Origin: DATGQT01 sp033720695
Lineage (GTDB): Bacteria; Bacteroidota; Rhodothermia; Rhodothermales; Rubricoccaceae
Direction of reading: 5' to 3'
Assembly (NCBI GenBank): GCA_033720695.1
Contig: JAWWCA010000102.1
Coordinates: forward strand, 1 to 13,053
DNA: 13,053 bases
Shown: in pieces, positions 1 through 6,587 of the stretch
How positions within the stretch are numbered: position 1 is the stretch's first letter
Layout of the letters: every line of letters begins with the position of its first letter
Notes under the pieces: model-generated
What the model was told of the DNA's origin: nothing
The model's database searches: none
Seen by the model: the letters and a program-made list of their open reading frames with translations, nothing else
Program-made: the position numbers and the translations under genes

Positions 1-1263
1 CGGGTACAGGCTCTCGACGTCGGCGTAGACCACGGGTCCGACGACGCCGGTGACGAACACATCGGTGTAACCGCCCACCGCCTGACTGCCCCAATCCGCC
101 TTCGGGAGGGCTTGCCGTTGGCGGAGGTATTCGCGCACGAACAGGGCCTCGATCTTCGACGCGGGGCCGGTGCGGGCGCAGGCGTCGTAGGGCATCGGCA
201 CCATCTGCGTGAGGTAGAACGTCGAGCCGGAGAGGTGGCGGGCCAGGCGCTCGGTCTCGATCACGTCGTCGAGGGCGTAGGCCAGCACGCGCGCCGGGTC
301 TTCTTGCCAGACGCGCGAGATCTCGTGGCCGGGGATGTAGGTACGGCCCTCGGGCGCGAAGCCGAAGTAGCGCGCGGCCCCCTTCAGCGTGTAGTTGGGG
401 AGGTCGCGCCGGAACACGTCGTAGCTCATCACCTGGAAGAGGGTGTCCACGACGTGCCGCCCGGCGATCTCGACGGCGTCGTACGCGAGGGTCCGCTCGG
501 CGAAGCGCATCTGGGAGGGGAACGTGCGCGGCTCGGAGCCGTCGCGGCCGAGGGCGAGGGGCACGCCGCGGAGCCGGCACCGCGCGGCGAGGTACGGGAG
601 GTCGAACCCGTAGAGGTTGTGGCCCTCGATCACGTCGGGGTCGCGCTCCCGGATCACGCGCAGCGCCTCCTCCAGCACCTCCCGCTCCGACCGCTCGCGG
701 GCGTCGATGACGCGGCTCCATCCGCGGTTGTCGTGGAGGGCCACGATGATGATGGCGTGGTCGGGGTTCTCGGCGTTCGGGAAGCCCTCCTCGGCGGCGA
801 CCTCGAGGTCGAGCTGGAGGCGGAGGAGGTCGTCGAGCGCCATCCCCTTGAAGAGCGTCCGCCCGCTCTGCATGAGGTACTGCTGCTCGGGCCCGCCGAC
901 GGCGTAGACCTCGTCGGGCCGCTTCTTCTCGGTCCCCACGGCGCGCTCGACGTGGCGGAGGGCGTCGAAGTAGGCGCTGCGGTCGGGGAAGACGACGAGG
1001 TGGCGGAAGAAGCCGTCGCCGTCGAGGCGCTGGAACTGGAACCGGGCGCGCGAAAAGCCCTGCAGGAGGCCGACGTCGGAGAGGAAGAAGAAGGGGTGGA
1101 AGGGGACGTCCTCGGCCTCGACGCGGTCGCCGTCGAGCCGGCGGTAGATCCGCAGCCGCTCGCCGCCCTCGACGGGGTGGAGGGCGACGATCCGCTCCGT
1201 CGGGTCGTGGCCGTAGAGGAGCGCGTCGGTGGCGTCGGCGGGGGGGGCGAGGGGCTCGGGCAC
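1..1263 (-). CDS. polB: Family B DNA polymerase, N-terminal 421 residues (cut by window edge)
   Basis: This is the N-terminal half of a family B DNA polymerase (DNA polymerase II type) with a 3'-5' proofreading exonuclease; it copies DNA, in bacteria usually in repair or damage bypass. Reading the minus strand, Exo I is LDLE (Asp152, Glu154), Exo II is NLYGFD (Asn216-Asp221) and Exo III is YALDD (Tyr329, Asp333), so the exonuclease looks intact. A GGYTD hinge (residues 397-401) precedes polymerase motif A, DVESLYP (Asp415), at the very edge. The palm, fingers and thumb lie outside. The GTG start was chosen because it is the only start between the upstream stop (1286) and conserved sequence, and the product then opens with LLYGHDPTERIVALHP. 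It is the last visible gene of a four-gene operon, 22 nt after the second DUF5715 gene. The family call is secure; the exact start is likely. Confidence 0.93.
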   Translation of the reverse strand, partial: MPEPLAPPADATDALLYGHDPTERIVALHPVEGGERLRIYRRLDGDRVEAEDVPFHPFFFLSDVGLLQGFSRARFQFQRLDGDGFFRHLVVFPDRSAYFDALRHVERAVGTEKKRPDEVYAVGGPEQQYLMQSGRTLFKGMALDDLLRLQLDLEVAAEEGFPNAENPDHAIIIVALHDNRGWSRVIDARERSEREVLEEALRVIRERDPDVIEGHNLYGFDLPYLAARCRLRGVPLALGRDGSEPRTFPSQMRFAERTLAYDAVEIAGRHVVDTLFQVMSYDVFRRDLPNYTLKGAARYFGFAPEGRTYIPGHEISRVWQEDPARVLAYALDDVIETERLARHLSGSTFYLTQMVPMPYDACARTGPASKIEALFVREYLRQRQALPKADWGSQAVGGYTDVFVTGVVGPVVYADVESLYP

Positions 1264-1285
1264 GGGTGCGGGAGAGGTCGGGCCT

Positions 1286-2206
1286 CTAACGGCCCTGGAT
1301 CGTCCCGGTCCCCACGAGGTCGCGGGCGACCGTCGTGTGGAAGACGGGCTGCCGCCGCTCCATCACCGTCACGAGCACGCCCGCGTCCTCGAGCTCGATG
1401 AGCACGCGGCCGAGGAGGGCGGCCAGCCGCGACGGGTACGTCTCCGCGTAGCCGGCGAAGGCGTCGTCGGTCCTGCGCGCCGCGGCCTCTCGCATCGCCG
1501 CCTCGCCGAGGTCGAAGAGCAACTCCGGCGGCTCGGGCGGTGCAAGCTCCCCTGGGCTCCCGTACGCGAAGCGGCGGTAGTGGAGGTCGTAGGTCGTCCC
1601 GTACTCGTGGCTGGAGTGGCCCGCGGCGGCGTTGACGTTCTGCCCCCGCAGGGCCGCCTGGTCCTCGGTCGAGCGGAGCAGCGACGTGGCGACGACCCGG
1701 TAGAGCGGCAGCCCGGCCTCCCGCAGCCGGGCGTGGAAGCGGGCGCCGATGCTGTCGAGCGAGGCGGCCGCCGAGGGGGTGAGCCAGCCGATGGAGAAGT
1801 CGGCCTCGGCGAGCGCGACGGTGGGGTTCGACTCGGACACCGAGACCAGGCCGCGGGCCTCCGCAATCGACTGGAGCGAGTCCTTCGACGCGATGGGCGG
1901 GGTGCCCAGCGACTCCGCGAGGGCGACGTGCCGGGCGTTGCGCGAGCGGCGCAAGAGGGCTTCTTCCTCCTCGGTCAGGAGCGGGATGGCCTCGAACCGA
2001 GCCTCGAACGACGCGAGCCAGTCGGACACCTCCTCGGCGTAGGTCTCCTGCGTGCTGCCGAGGTGGCTGCCGTAGAGGAGCAGCGCCGGCACGGTGAGCA
2101 GGAGCAGGAGCCCGACGGCCAGCCGCTTCTTGGGGAGGCGGCGCGGGGGCTCGGGCGGGGGGGCAGGGGCGGCAGCAGGACGGGGAGGGGAGAGGACGTC
2201 GGACAC
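1286..2206 (-). CDS. DUF5715/M15-peptidase-like membrane-anchored protein, second tandem copy
   Basis: A 306-residue protein with a proline-rich cytoplasmic tail (residues 1-25), one membrane anchor (about 29-45) and an extracytoplasmic domain. The domain carries SSHEYGTTYD (198-207), matching the S-x-H-x-x-G-x-x-x-D zinc motif of M15 peptidases (His200, Asp207), and QPVFH with a possible third ligand, His290. An LLRSTEDQ segment about 20 residues before the motif resembles the conserved Arg/Gln stretch of M15 enzymes. The usual Glu three residues before the last His is Pro287, so catalysis is uncertain. I assign it to DUF5715 from memory of the family; a cell-wall peptidase or binding role is inferred. 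It begins with GTG immediately after the TGA of its paralogue, in the same frame, so translational coupling or reinitiation is likely. The GTG is forced because the preceding in-frame codon is a stop. Confidence 0.85.
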   Translation of the reverse strand: MSDVLSPPRPAAAPAPPPEPPRRLPKKRLAVGLLLLLTVPALLLYGSHLGSTQETYAEEVSDWLASFEARFEAIPLLTEEEEALLRRSRNARHVALAESLGTPPIASKDSLQSIAEARGLVSVSESNPTVALAEADFSIGWLTPSAAASLDSIGARFHARLREAGLPLYRVVATSLLRSTEDQAALRGQNVNAAAGHSSHEYGTTYDLHYRRFAYGSPGELAPPEPPELLFDLGEAAMREAAARRTDDAFAGYAETYPSRLAALLGRVLIELEDAGVLVTVMERRQPVFHTTVARDLVGTGTIQGR

Positions 2207-3052
2207 TCAGAATCGACGGGCGACGGTGATGTGGAAGACGGGCTGCTCGCTCTCCAGGAGGACGACGGCGTCGCCGCGGTCCTGGAGGTCGGTGAGGATC
2301 TCGGTCATGAGGCCGAAGAGGTGGTCCCAGTAGCGGTAGCCGTAGGCGGCGTAGGCCTCGTCGAGGAGGGCGCGGTAGGCCTCGGGCCGCGCCGTGCCGG
2401 GCGGGAGGGCGAGCGCGTCGAGGCGGTCGGGGGCGTGGACGTAGCGCCAGTTCACGATGTCGACGGAGACGCCGTACTCGTGGGAGGAGGCGGCCGTGGC
2501 GGCGTTCCGGTTGCTCTCGCGGAGGTCCTCCTGGAGCGCGGGCGTCCGCAGCGCCGACGAGAGGACGAACCGGTACGGCGGCAGGCCCCGCTCGGCCAGC
2601 CCCGCCTGGAACCGCTCGCCGATCCTGTCGAGGAGCGCGCGGAGGTCGGGCGTGACGAACGGGGCCGAGTGCTCCAGCGTGCGGACGACGTAGTGCTCGG
2701 TGTCGACGAGCGGGACGAGGCGGCCGGCTGCGACGAGGTCGTCGATCTGGCCGACGGAGGTGACGCGAGGGACGCCCAGCTCCTCGCCGCGGTCGAGGTG
2801 CACCTGGTAGCGGGGCGTGCGGGGGCGGCGGAGGGCGGCCTCGTCGGCGTTCGAGGGCGGCGGGAGGCGCTCGAAGCGCGCGCGCGTCCGCTGCAGCACG
2901 GCCTGGAGCGTGTCGAACGCCACGGCCGATGCGTCCGTCGCCGCGAGGGGCGGCGTGACGGACGGGGCCGGCTCGTCGCGCAGGAACCACCCCGCCGCTG
3001 CGCCGAGGGCGAGGCAGAGGACCGCGAGAGCGAGGGCGGGGAAGGGACGCAT
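2207..3052 (-). CDS. DUF5715/M15-peptidase-like membrane-anchored protein, first tandem copy
   Basis: A 281-residue protein with an N-terminal membrane segment (about residues 5-23, a signal anchor or uncleaved signal) and an extracytoplasmic DUF5715-like domain. SSHEYGVSVD (189-198) gives the M15-like ligands His191 and Asp198; QPVFHITVARR near the C-terminus gives His274. It shares with the next gene the blocks around GLPxYR, SxLRxxxxQ, SSHEYG and QPVFHxTVAR, so the two are paralogues from a duplication. The position of the usual M15 catalytic Glu (three before His274) is Pro271; nearby acidic residues are Glu267 and Glu269. The ATG at 3052 was chosen over an upstream in-frame ATG at 3130 because the latter gives a proline/serine-rich leader and overlaps the SOD-like gene. 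It lies 4 nt after that gene. A peptidoglycan-related role is inference only. Confidence 0.85.
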   Translation of the reverse strand: MRPFPALALAVLCLALGAAAGWFLRDEPAPSVTPPLAATDASAVAFDTLQAVLQRTRARFERLPPPSNADEAALRRPRTPRYQVHLDRGEELGVPRVTSVGQIDDLVAAGRLVPLVDTEHYVVRTLEHSAPFVTPDLRALLDRIGERFQAGLAERGLPPYRFVLSSALRTPALQEDLRESNRNAATAASSHEYGVSVDIVNWRYVHAPDRLDALALPPGTARPEAYRALLDEAYAAYGYRYWDHLFGLMTEILTDLQDRGDAVVLLESEQPVFHITVARRF

Positions 3053-3056
3053 GGGG

Positions 3057-3632
3057 CTACTCGGCGGGCTGGATGACGCCGCAGGCGACGGGCGCGCCCG
3101 CGCCGCCGTCGGGCTGGGTGTTGAGGTCATCCTGCCCGGCGTGGACCGCGAGGACGCGGCCGACGACCGACGCCGGGCCGTCGAGGCGGAGGTCGGTGAA
3201 CACGCGGTCGAGGCGGGCGCCGTCGTCCGTCGCGCGGACGTTGCCGAGGTCGCCGGCGTGGTGGAGGGGGCGGGGGTCCTCGGGGTCGCCGTGCGGCGCG
3301 CCGGCCGGGTCGAAGTGGACGGCGTCGTCGGCGTCGGCGCAGTCGGTGGCGTCGAGGACGGCGACGCCGTGGAGGCCGGGGGCGAGCCCCTCGGCGCGGA
3401 GGACGATGCGCGTGCCCTCGTCGTACCCGACGAGCCGAACGGAGCCGCTCACGCCGCCGCGGCCGACGGGCTGGAGGTCGACGCGCGCCTCGTCGGCCTG
3501 GCCGAGCGGGCGAGCCGCGGGCGTCTCCTCTCCGTCGGCGCGGTCGCCCACCGGCGCCGTCGGCGACGGGGCGTCCTCGACGGCGCAGGCGACGAGCGCG
3601 AGGAGGGGGAGGAGCAGGAGAGGGCGGGACAC
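3057..3632 (-). CDS. Cu/Zn superoxide dismutase-like lipoprotein with degenerate copper site
   Basis: A 191-residue SodC-family protein made as a lipoprotein (signal residues 1-15, LVAC lipobox, Cys16). The family normally dismutates periplasmic superoxide. Conserved parts are GLHG (86-89), HFDPAGAPHG (His106, His114), HHAGDLGN (His125, Asp128), VHAGQDD (His164) and ACGVI; Cys98 and Cys184 can form the usual disulfide. These give a full zinc site. However, the HxH copper pair that normally follows GLHGF is replaced by Ala91 and Leu93, and the active-site Arg is Pro181. It may therefore be a zinc-binding non-dismutase, as known for some bacterial SOD-like proteins such as Bacillus YojM. The GTG start gives a compact lipoprotein signal; longer in-frame starts give no signal peptide. 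It is first in an operon with the DUF5715 pair and polB. The family is certain; the activity is doubtful. Confidence 0.9.
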   Translation of the reverse strand: MSRPLLLLPLLALVACAVEDAPSPTAPVGDRADGEETPAARPLGQADEARVDLQPVGRGGVSGSVRLVGYDEGTRIVLRAEGLAPGLHGVAVLDATDCADADDAVHFDPAGAPHGDPEDPRPLHHAGDLGNVRATDDGARLDRVFTDLRLDGPASVVGRVLAVHAGQDDLNTQPDGGAGAPVACGVIQPAE

Positions 3633-3723
3633 GGGGGACGGTGTGCGTGGCGGATGAGTACGGGAGAGGAGCCGGGGGGTTCTTCGGGCGAGCCGTAGCT
3701 TTCGGCCCCGCTTCCGCCCCCGC
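3633..3723. promoter_or_regulatory. Divergent intergenic region between SOD-like operon and ABC ATPase
   Basis: A 91-bp gap between two divergent starts that must hold promoters for both directions. On the plus strand TAGCTTTC (3696-3703) lies 20 nt before the ATPase start and resembles the TAnnTTTG -7 element of Bacteroidota. On the minus strand TACTCATC (3660-3653) sits 20 nt before the SOD-like GTG but matches poorly. No convincing -33 TTTG is at standard spacing, so both are candidates only. Confidence 0.35.
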
Positions 3724-4341
3724 ATGCCCGCCGACGCCCGCCTCACCGCCGACGCCCTCGCGATGCGCTTCGGCCGGCGCGTGCTCTTCCGCGACCTGCG
3801 CTTCGAGGCCGTCCCCGGCGAGCCCCTCGCCGTCGTGGGGCCTAACGGGTCGGGGAAGTCGACGCTGCTCAAGCTGCTGGCCGGCGTCCTCACGCCGACG
3901 GCGGGCGCGGTCCGCCTCCGCCTCGCCGGGGTGGAGGTGCCGGCGGCCGAGCGCCCCCACCGCGTCGGCTTCGTGGCGCCCTACCTCCAGCTCTACGAGC
4001 CGTTCTCGGCGCGCGAGAACCTCGCCTTCCTCGCCGCTGCCCGCGGCCTGCCCGGGGCCGACGACCGGATCGCGGCCGTGCTCGACCGGGTCGGCCTCGA
4101 CGCGCGCGCCGACGACCGCCTCGCGACCTACTCGACGGGGATGCGCCAGCGCCTCCGCCTCGCCGCCGCGCTCCTCCACGCCCCGCCCGTCCTCCTCCTC
4201 GACGAGCCCACGGCCACGCTCGACGCCGCCGGCCGCGCCCTCGTCGCCTCCGTCATCGCCTCGCCCGAGGCCGTCGTGGTCGTGGCGACGAACGACGAGG
4301 CTGAGGCCGCCCTCTGCGCCCGCTCGGTTGCCCTCGACTAG
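3724..4341 (+). CDS. ABC transporter ATP-binding protein (CcmA-like size, no permease nearby)
   Basis: A 205-residue cytoplasmic ABC ATPase that would power a separate membrane permease. Walker A is GPNGSGKST (39-47), the Q-loop lies around VAPYLQLYE (84-92), the signature is YSTGM (136-140) and Walker B is LLLDEP (157-162) followed by the D-loop ATLD. The switch histidine is replaced by Asn190 (ATNDEAE). The product is a bare nucleotide-binding domain with no membrane segment; its length and order fit CcmA-type haem-exporter ATPases, but the YSTGM signature is also common in ABC-2 exporters, so the substrate cannot be named. No permease gene is adjacent: the next gene is convergent comF and the previous operon is divergent. 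Its stop overlaps the comF stop in a shared CTAG. The ATPase call is firm; the transport role is unknown. Confidence 0.92.
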   Translation: MPADARLTADALAMRFGRRVLFRDLRFEAVPGEPLAVVGPNGSGKSTLLKLLAGVLTPTAGAVRLRLAGVEVPAAERPHRVGFVAPYLQLYEPFSARENLAFLAAARGLPGADDRIAAVLDRVGLDARADDRLATYSTGMRQRLRLAAALLHAPPVLLLDEPTATLDAAGRALVASVIASPEAVVVVATNDEAEAALCARSVALD

Positions 4342-5066
4342 ATCGCCGCGAGGGCGAAGGTGGCGAGGTCCACGGTCGCGCCGGCATCGAGGAGCGGCTG
4401 GGCGGCGGCCGTGAGCGTGGCCCCCGTCGTCAGCACGTCGTCCACGACGAGGAGGTGGCGGCCCCGGACGGCGCCCGGGTCGGGTGTGGCGAAGGCGCCG
4501 TCCACGTTGTCCCAGCGGCGGGCACGCGAGAGCGTCGTCTGCGAGCGCGTCGGTCGGGTGCGCACGAGGAGGCCTGGCGCGACGGGCGGCTCGTCGGGCC
4601 ACACGGCCGCCAGACCCTCGGCGAGCGTCTCGCTCTGGTTGTACCCGCGCTCCAGGCGTCGGACGCGTGCGAGCGGGATGGGCACGACGGCGTCGTAGCG
4701 GACGGCGCCGAACGCCTCCTGCACGGCCCCCGCGAGCAGGCGCCCGAGCGCGAGCCCGAGTGTGGGCCGGTCGCGGTACTTGAGGGTGTGCTGGAGCCGC
4801 TGCACGGCGCCGCCGCTGTCGTAGACCCAGAGCGCCGCGGCCCGCTCGAAGACGTCGCCGGTGGGGAGGGCGGCGAGGCGGGCGCGGACGTCGGGGGCCT
4901 CGGCGCGGGGGAGGCGGCGGTGGCAGGCCGGGCAGAGGGGCACGGACTCGGCGCCGGGGGGGACGCGGCGGTCGCATCCGAGGCAGAGCGTCGGGAAGGC
5001 GAGGCCGGCCACGGCGCGGGCGGCGCCGGTGAGGCCGCGGAGCGGGCGGGGGGCGAAGGGTGGCAT
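4338..5066 (-). CDS. comF: ComF family phosphoribosyltransferase-like protein
   Basis: A 242-residue ComF-family protein. The family couples a zinc ribbon to a type I phosphoribosyltransferase fold and is linked to DNA uptake in competent bacteria and to DNA repair; its reaction is not settled. The N-terminal zinc site is visible as CLGC (28-31) and CPAC (45-48). The PRTase part has LKYRDRP (95-101), VVPIPL (127-132), the family hallmark RGYNQSETLAEGL (140-152), R-x-T-x-x-Q (171-176) and the PRPP loop VVDDVLTTGAT (207-217). Length and domain order are normal for ComF. No other competence gene is in the window. It is transcribed away from the 77-residue gene, with 95 bp between the starts, and converges on the ABC ATPase gene, sharing its stop tetranucleotide. 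ATG is the natural start, about 27 residues before the first Cys pair. Confidence 0.95.
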   Translation of the reverse strand: MPPFAPRPLRGLTGAARAVAGLAFPTLCLGCDRRVPPGAESVPLCPACHRRLPRAEAPDVRARLAALPTGDVFERAAALWVYDSGGAVQRLQHTLKYRDRPTLGLALGRLLAGAVQEAFGAVRYDAVVPIPLARVRRLERGYNQSETLAEGLAAVWPDEPPVAPGLLVRTRPTRSQTTLSRARRWDNVDGAFATPDPGAVRGRHLLVVDDVLTTGATLTAAAQPLLDAGATVDLATFALAAI

Positions 5067-5161
5067 GGGCGGAGGCGGGTACGGGAGCCCGCGTGTGAAT
5101 ATCTTGGCCCCACCTCGTCCGGCGCAACCCGCCGCTTCCTCTCTCGCCAGCTCCGACGCCC
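5067..5161. promoter_or_regulatory. Divergent promoter region, comF / small gene-QTMAN pair
   Basis: A 95-bp gap between divergent starts. On the plus strand TATCTTGG (5100-5107) differs by one base from the Bacteroidota -7 consensus TAnnTTTG and lies 54 nt before the ATG at 5162. No good -33 element is visible. The minus-strand promoter for comF was not recognised. Confidence 0.35.
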
Positions 5162-5395
5162 ATGGCCCAGCGCCGCGGCATGCTCATCAAGAACATCTCC
5201 GAGCGCCCGCTCACCCTCCGCCTCCAGACCCGCCAGATCCCGATGGAGGCGGGCGAGGAGGTGCTCATCACCGCCGAGGAGGTCCGGGACGGCACGCTCC
5301 GCGAGCACCTCCAGGTCCGCTCCGTCGCCGTCGTCCGCCCGGCCACCGACGAGGAGGGCGAGCTGCTCGCCCAGGCGCTGGCCGGGAAGGCCTAG
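5162..5395 (+). CDS. Small conserved-looking protein of unknown function, 77 residues
   Basis: I do not recognise this protein. It is soluble, 77 residues, with no signal or membrane segment. The first half is basic and beta-like (MLIKNISERPLTLRLQTRQI), followed by PMEAGEEVLIT and an acidic C-terminal helix (DEEGELLAQALAGKA). The layout resembles short beta-barrel-like domains, but no function follows from that. Translation could begin at ATG 5162 or at the in-frame ATG 5180 (Met7), where hydrophobic sequence begins. It lies 13 nt before the glycosyltransferase on the same strand and has its own candidate promoter, so the two are probably co-transcribed and it may be linked to tRNA modification, though this is only positional. 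Codon use matches its neighbours, and the opposite strand holds no better gene. Confidence 0.75.
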   Translation: MAQRRGMLIKNISERPLTLRLQTRQIPMEAGEEVLITAEEVRDGTLREHLQVRSVAVVRPATDEEGELLAQALAGKA

Positions 5396-5408
5396 CGCGG
5401 CCGCGCCC

Positions 5409-6560
5409 GTGAACGTCCTGGCCCTCGAGCCCTGGTACGGCGGCTCCCACCGCCACTTCCTCGACGACCTCGCCCGCCACAGCCAGCACGCGTTCCGCCT
5501 CGTCACGATGGCGGCGCGGTACTGGAAGTGGCGGATGCAGGGCGGCGCCGTCACGCTCGCCCAGAAGGCGCTCGAGCACGTCGAAGAGGGGGTCGCGCCG
5601 GACCTCCTGTTCGCGACCGACATGGTGAACCTGCCGGCCTTCCTCGCCCTCACGCGCGAGCGGCTGGCCGAGGTCCCCGTCGTCCTCTACCTCCACGAGA
5701 ACCAACTGACCTACCCCCTCCGCCCGCCCGACGCGGGCGGGCAGGGCGACGACCGCGACTACACCTACGCCTACGTCAACTACCTCTCGGCCCTCGCCGC
5801 CGACCGCGTCGTCTTCAACTCGCAGTTCCACCACGACGAGTTCTTCGGCGCCCTCCCGGACCTCCTCCGCCGCTTCCCGGACTACACCCACCTCGACACC
5901 GTCCGCCGCCTCCGCGACAAGGCGACCGTCCTCCACCTCGGCCTCGACCTCGAGGGCCACGACCGCCACGCCCCCGCCGCCGAGGCCGAGCGCGCCCGCG
6001 ACCCCGGCCCGCCCATCGTGCTCTGGAACCAGCGGTGGGAGCACGACAAGAACCCCGAGGCGTTCTTCCGCCTCATGAACCGGCTCGACGACGCCGGCGT
6101 GCCGTTCCGCCTCATCCTCGCCGGCGAGACGTTCGAGGAGCAGCCGCCCGCCTTCGAGCAGGCCTTCGGCCGCTACGCCGAGCGCATCCTCCACTACGGC
6201 TACGCCGACGACTTCGCCGACTACAGCCGGCTCCTCCACCGCGCCGACATCGTGGTCTCGACGGCGCGGCACGAGTTCTTCGGCATCGCCATGCTGGAGG
6301 CCATCTACTGCGGGTGCCACCCGCTCCTCCCGAACCGGCTCACCTACCCCGAGCTGATCCCGGAGCGCCTCCACCACCCGCTCCTCCACGCCCCCGTCCT
6401 GTACGGCGACGACGAAGAGCGCTTCGAGATCCTCGGGCGCCTCCTCCGCGGCGAGGACCAGCCCCTCCCGCGGAGCGTGCTCCGCGAGATCCCCGCCCAC
6501 CTCGCCTGGCCCGAGCAGGCCCGGCGCTACGACGCGCTCTTCGAAGCCGTCGCCGGCTGA
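5409..6560 (+). CDS. tRNA-queuosine alpha-mannosyltransferase homologue (QTMAN, DUF3524 glycosyltransferase)
   Basis: A 383-residue GT-B glycosyltransferase close to animal QTMAN/GTDC1, which transfers mannose from GDP-mannose onto queuosine at position 34 of tRNA-Asp. Matching blocks in order are EPWYGGSHRHFLDDL (7-21), the N-terminal DUF3524 signature; RYWKWRM (37-43); LYLHENQLTYP (93-103); DRVVFNSQFHHDEF (132-145); LWNQRWEHDKNPEAFF (205-220); AGETFEE (238-244); STARHEFFGIAMLEAIYCGCHPL (284-306), the donor-binding region; and LTYPELIP (311-318). It is cytosolic with no signal. The GTG start at 5409 places the EPWYGGSH motif at residue 7, as in the family; the frame stays open upstream only as overlap with the previous gene. 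No queuosine biosynthesis gene is visible nearby. The family is certain; the bacterial substrate (mannosyl-Q or another Q sugar) is inferred. Confidence 0.92.
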   Translation: MNVLALEPWYGGSHRHFLDDLARHSQHAFRLVTMAARYWKWRMQGGAVTLAQKALEHVEEGVAPDLLFATDMVNLPAFLALTRERLAEVPVVLYLHENQLTYPLRPPDAGGQGDDRDYTYAYVNYLSALAADRVVFNSQFHHDEFFGALPDLLRRFPDYTHLDTVRRLRDKATVLHLGLDLEGHDRHAPAAEAERARDPGPPIVLWNQRWEHDKNPEAFFRLMNRLDDAGVPFRLILAGETFEEQPPAFEQAFGRYAERILHYGYADDFADYSRLLHRADIVVSTARHEFFGIAMLEAIYCGCHPLLPNRLTYPELIPERLHHPLLHAPVLYGDDEERFEILGRLLRGEDQPLPRSVLREIPAHLAWPEQARRYDALFEAVAG

Positions 6561-6587
6561 CGACCGCCGGGGCCGATCCGCGCGGGG

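Noticed and set aside
112..1401. Long plus-strand ORF opposite polB
   Set aside because: It is antisense to clear polymerase motifs; its composition is Gly/Glu/Val/Arg-rich low complexity, as expected from GC-rich third-position shadow frames.
654..2990. 778-residue minus-strand ORF
   Set aside because: It is out of frame with three well supported genes; Arg/Pro/Ser-rich shadow.
1229..3076. 615-residue plus-strand ORF
   Set aside because: It is antisense to the two DUF5715 genes, low complexity, with no recognisable domain.
3127..5346. 739-residue minus-strand ORF
   Set aside because: It overlaps comF in another frame and lies antisense to the ATPase; proline/arginine low complexity.
6553..6570. 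CCGGC/GCCGG inverted repeat at the end of the QTMAN gene as terminator
   Set aside because: Only a 5-bp stem with an 8-nt loop spanning the stop codon and no T-tract; indistinguishable from chance in this GC-rich DNA.
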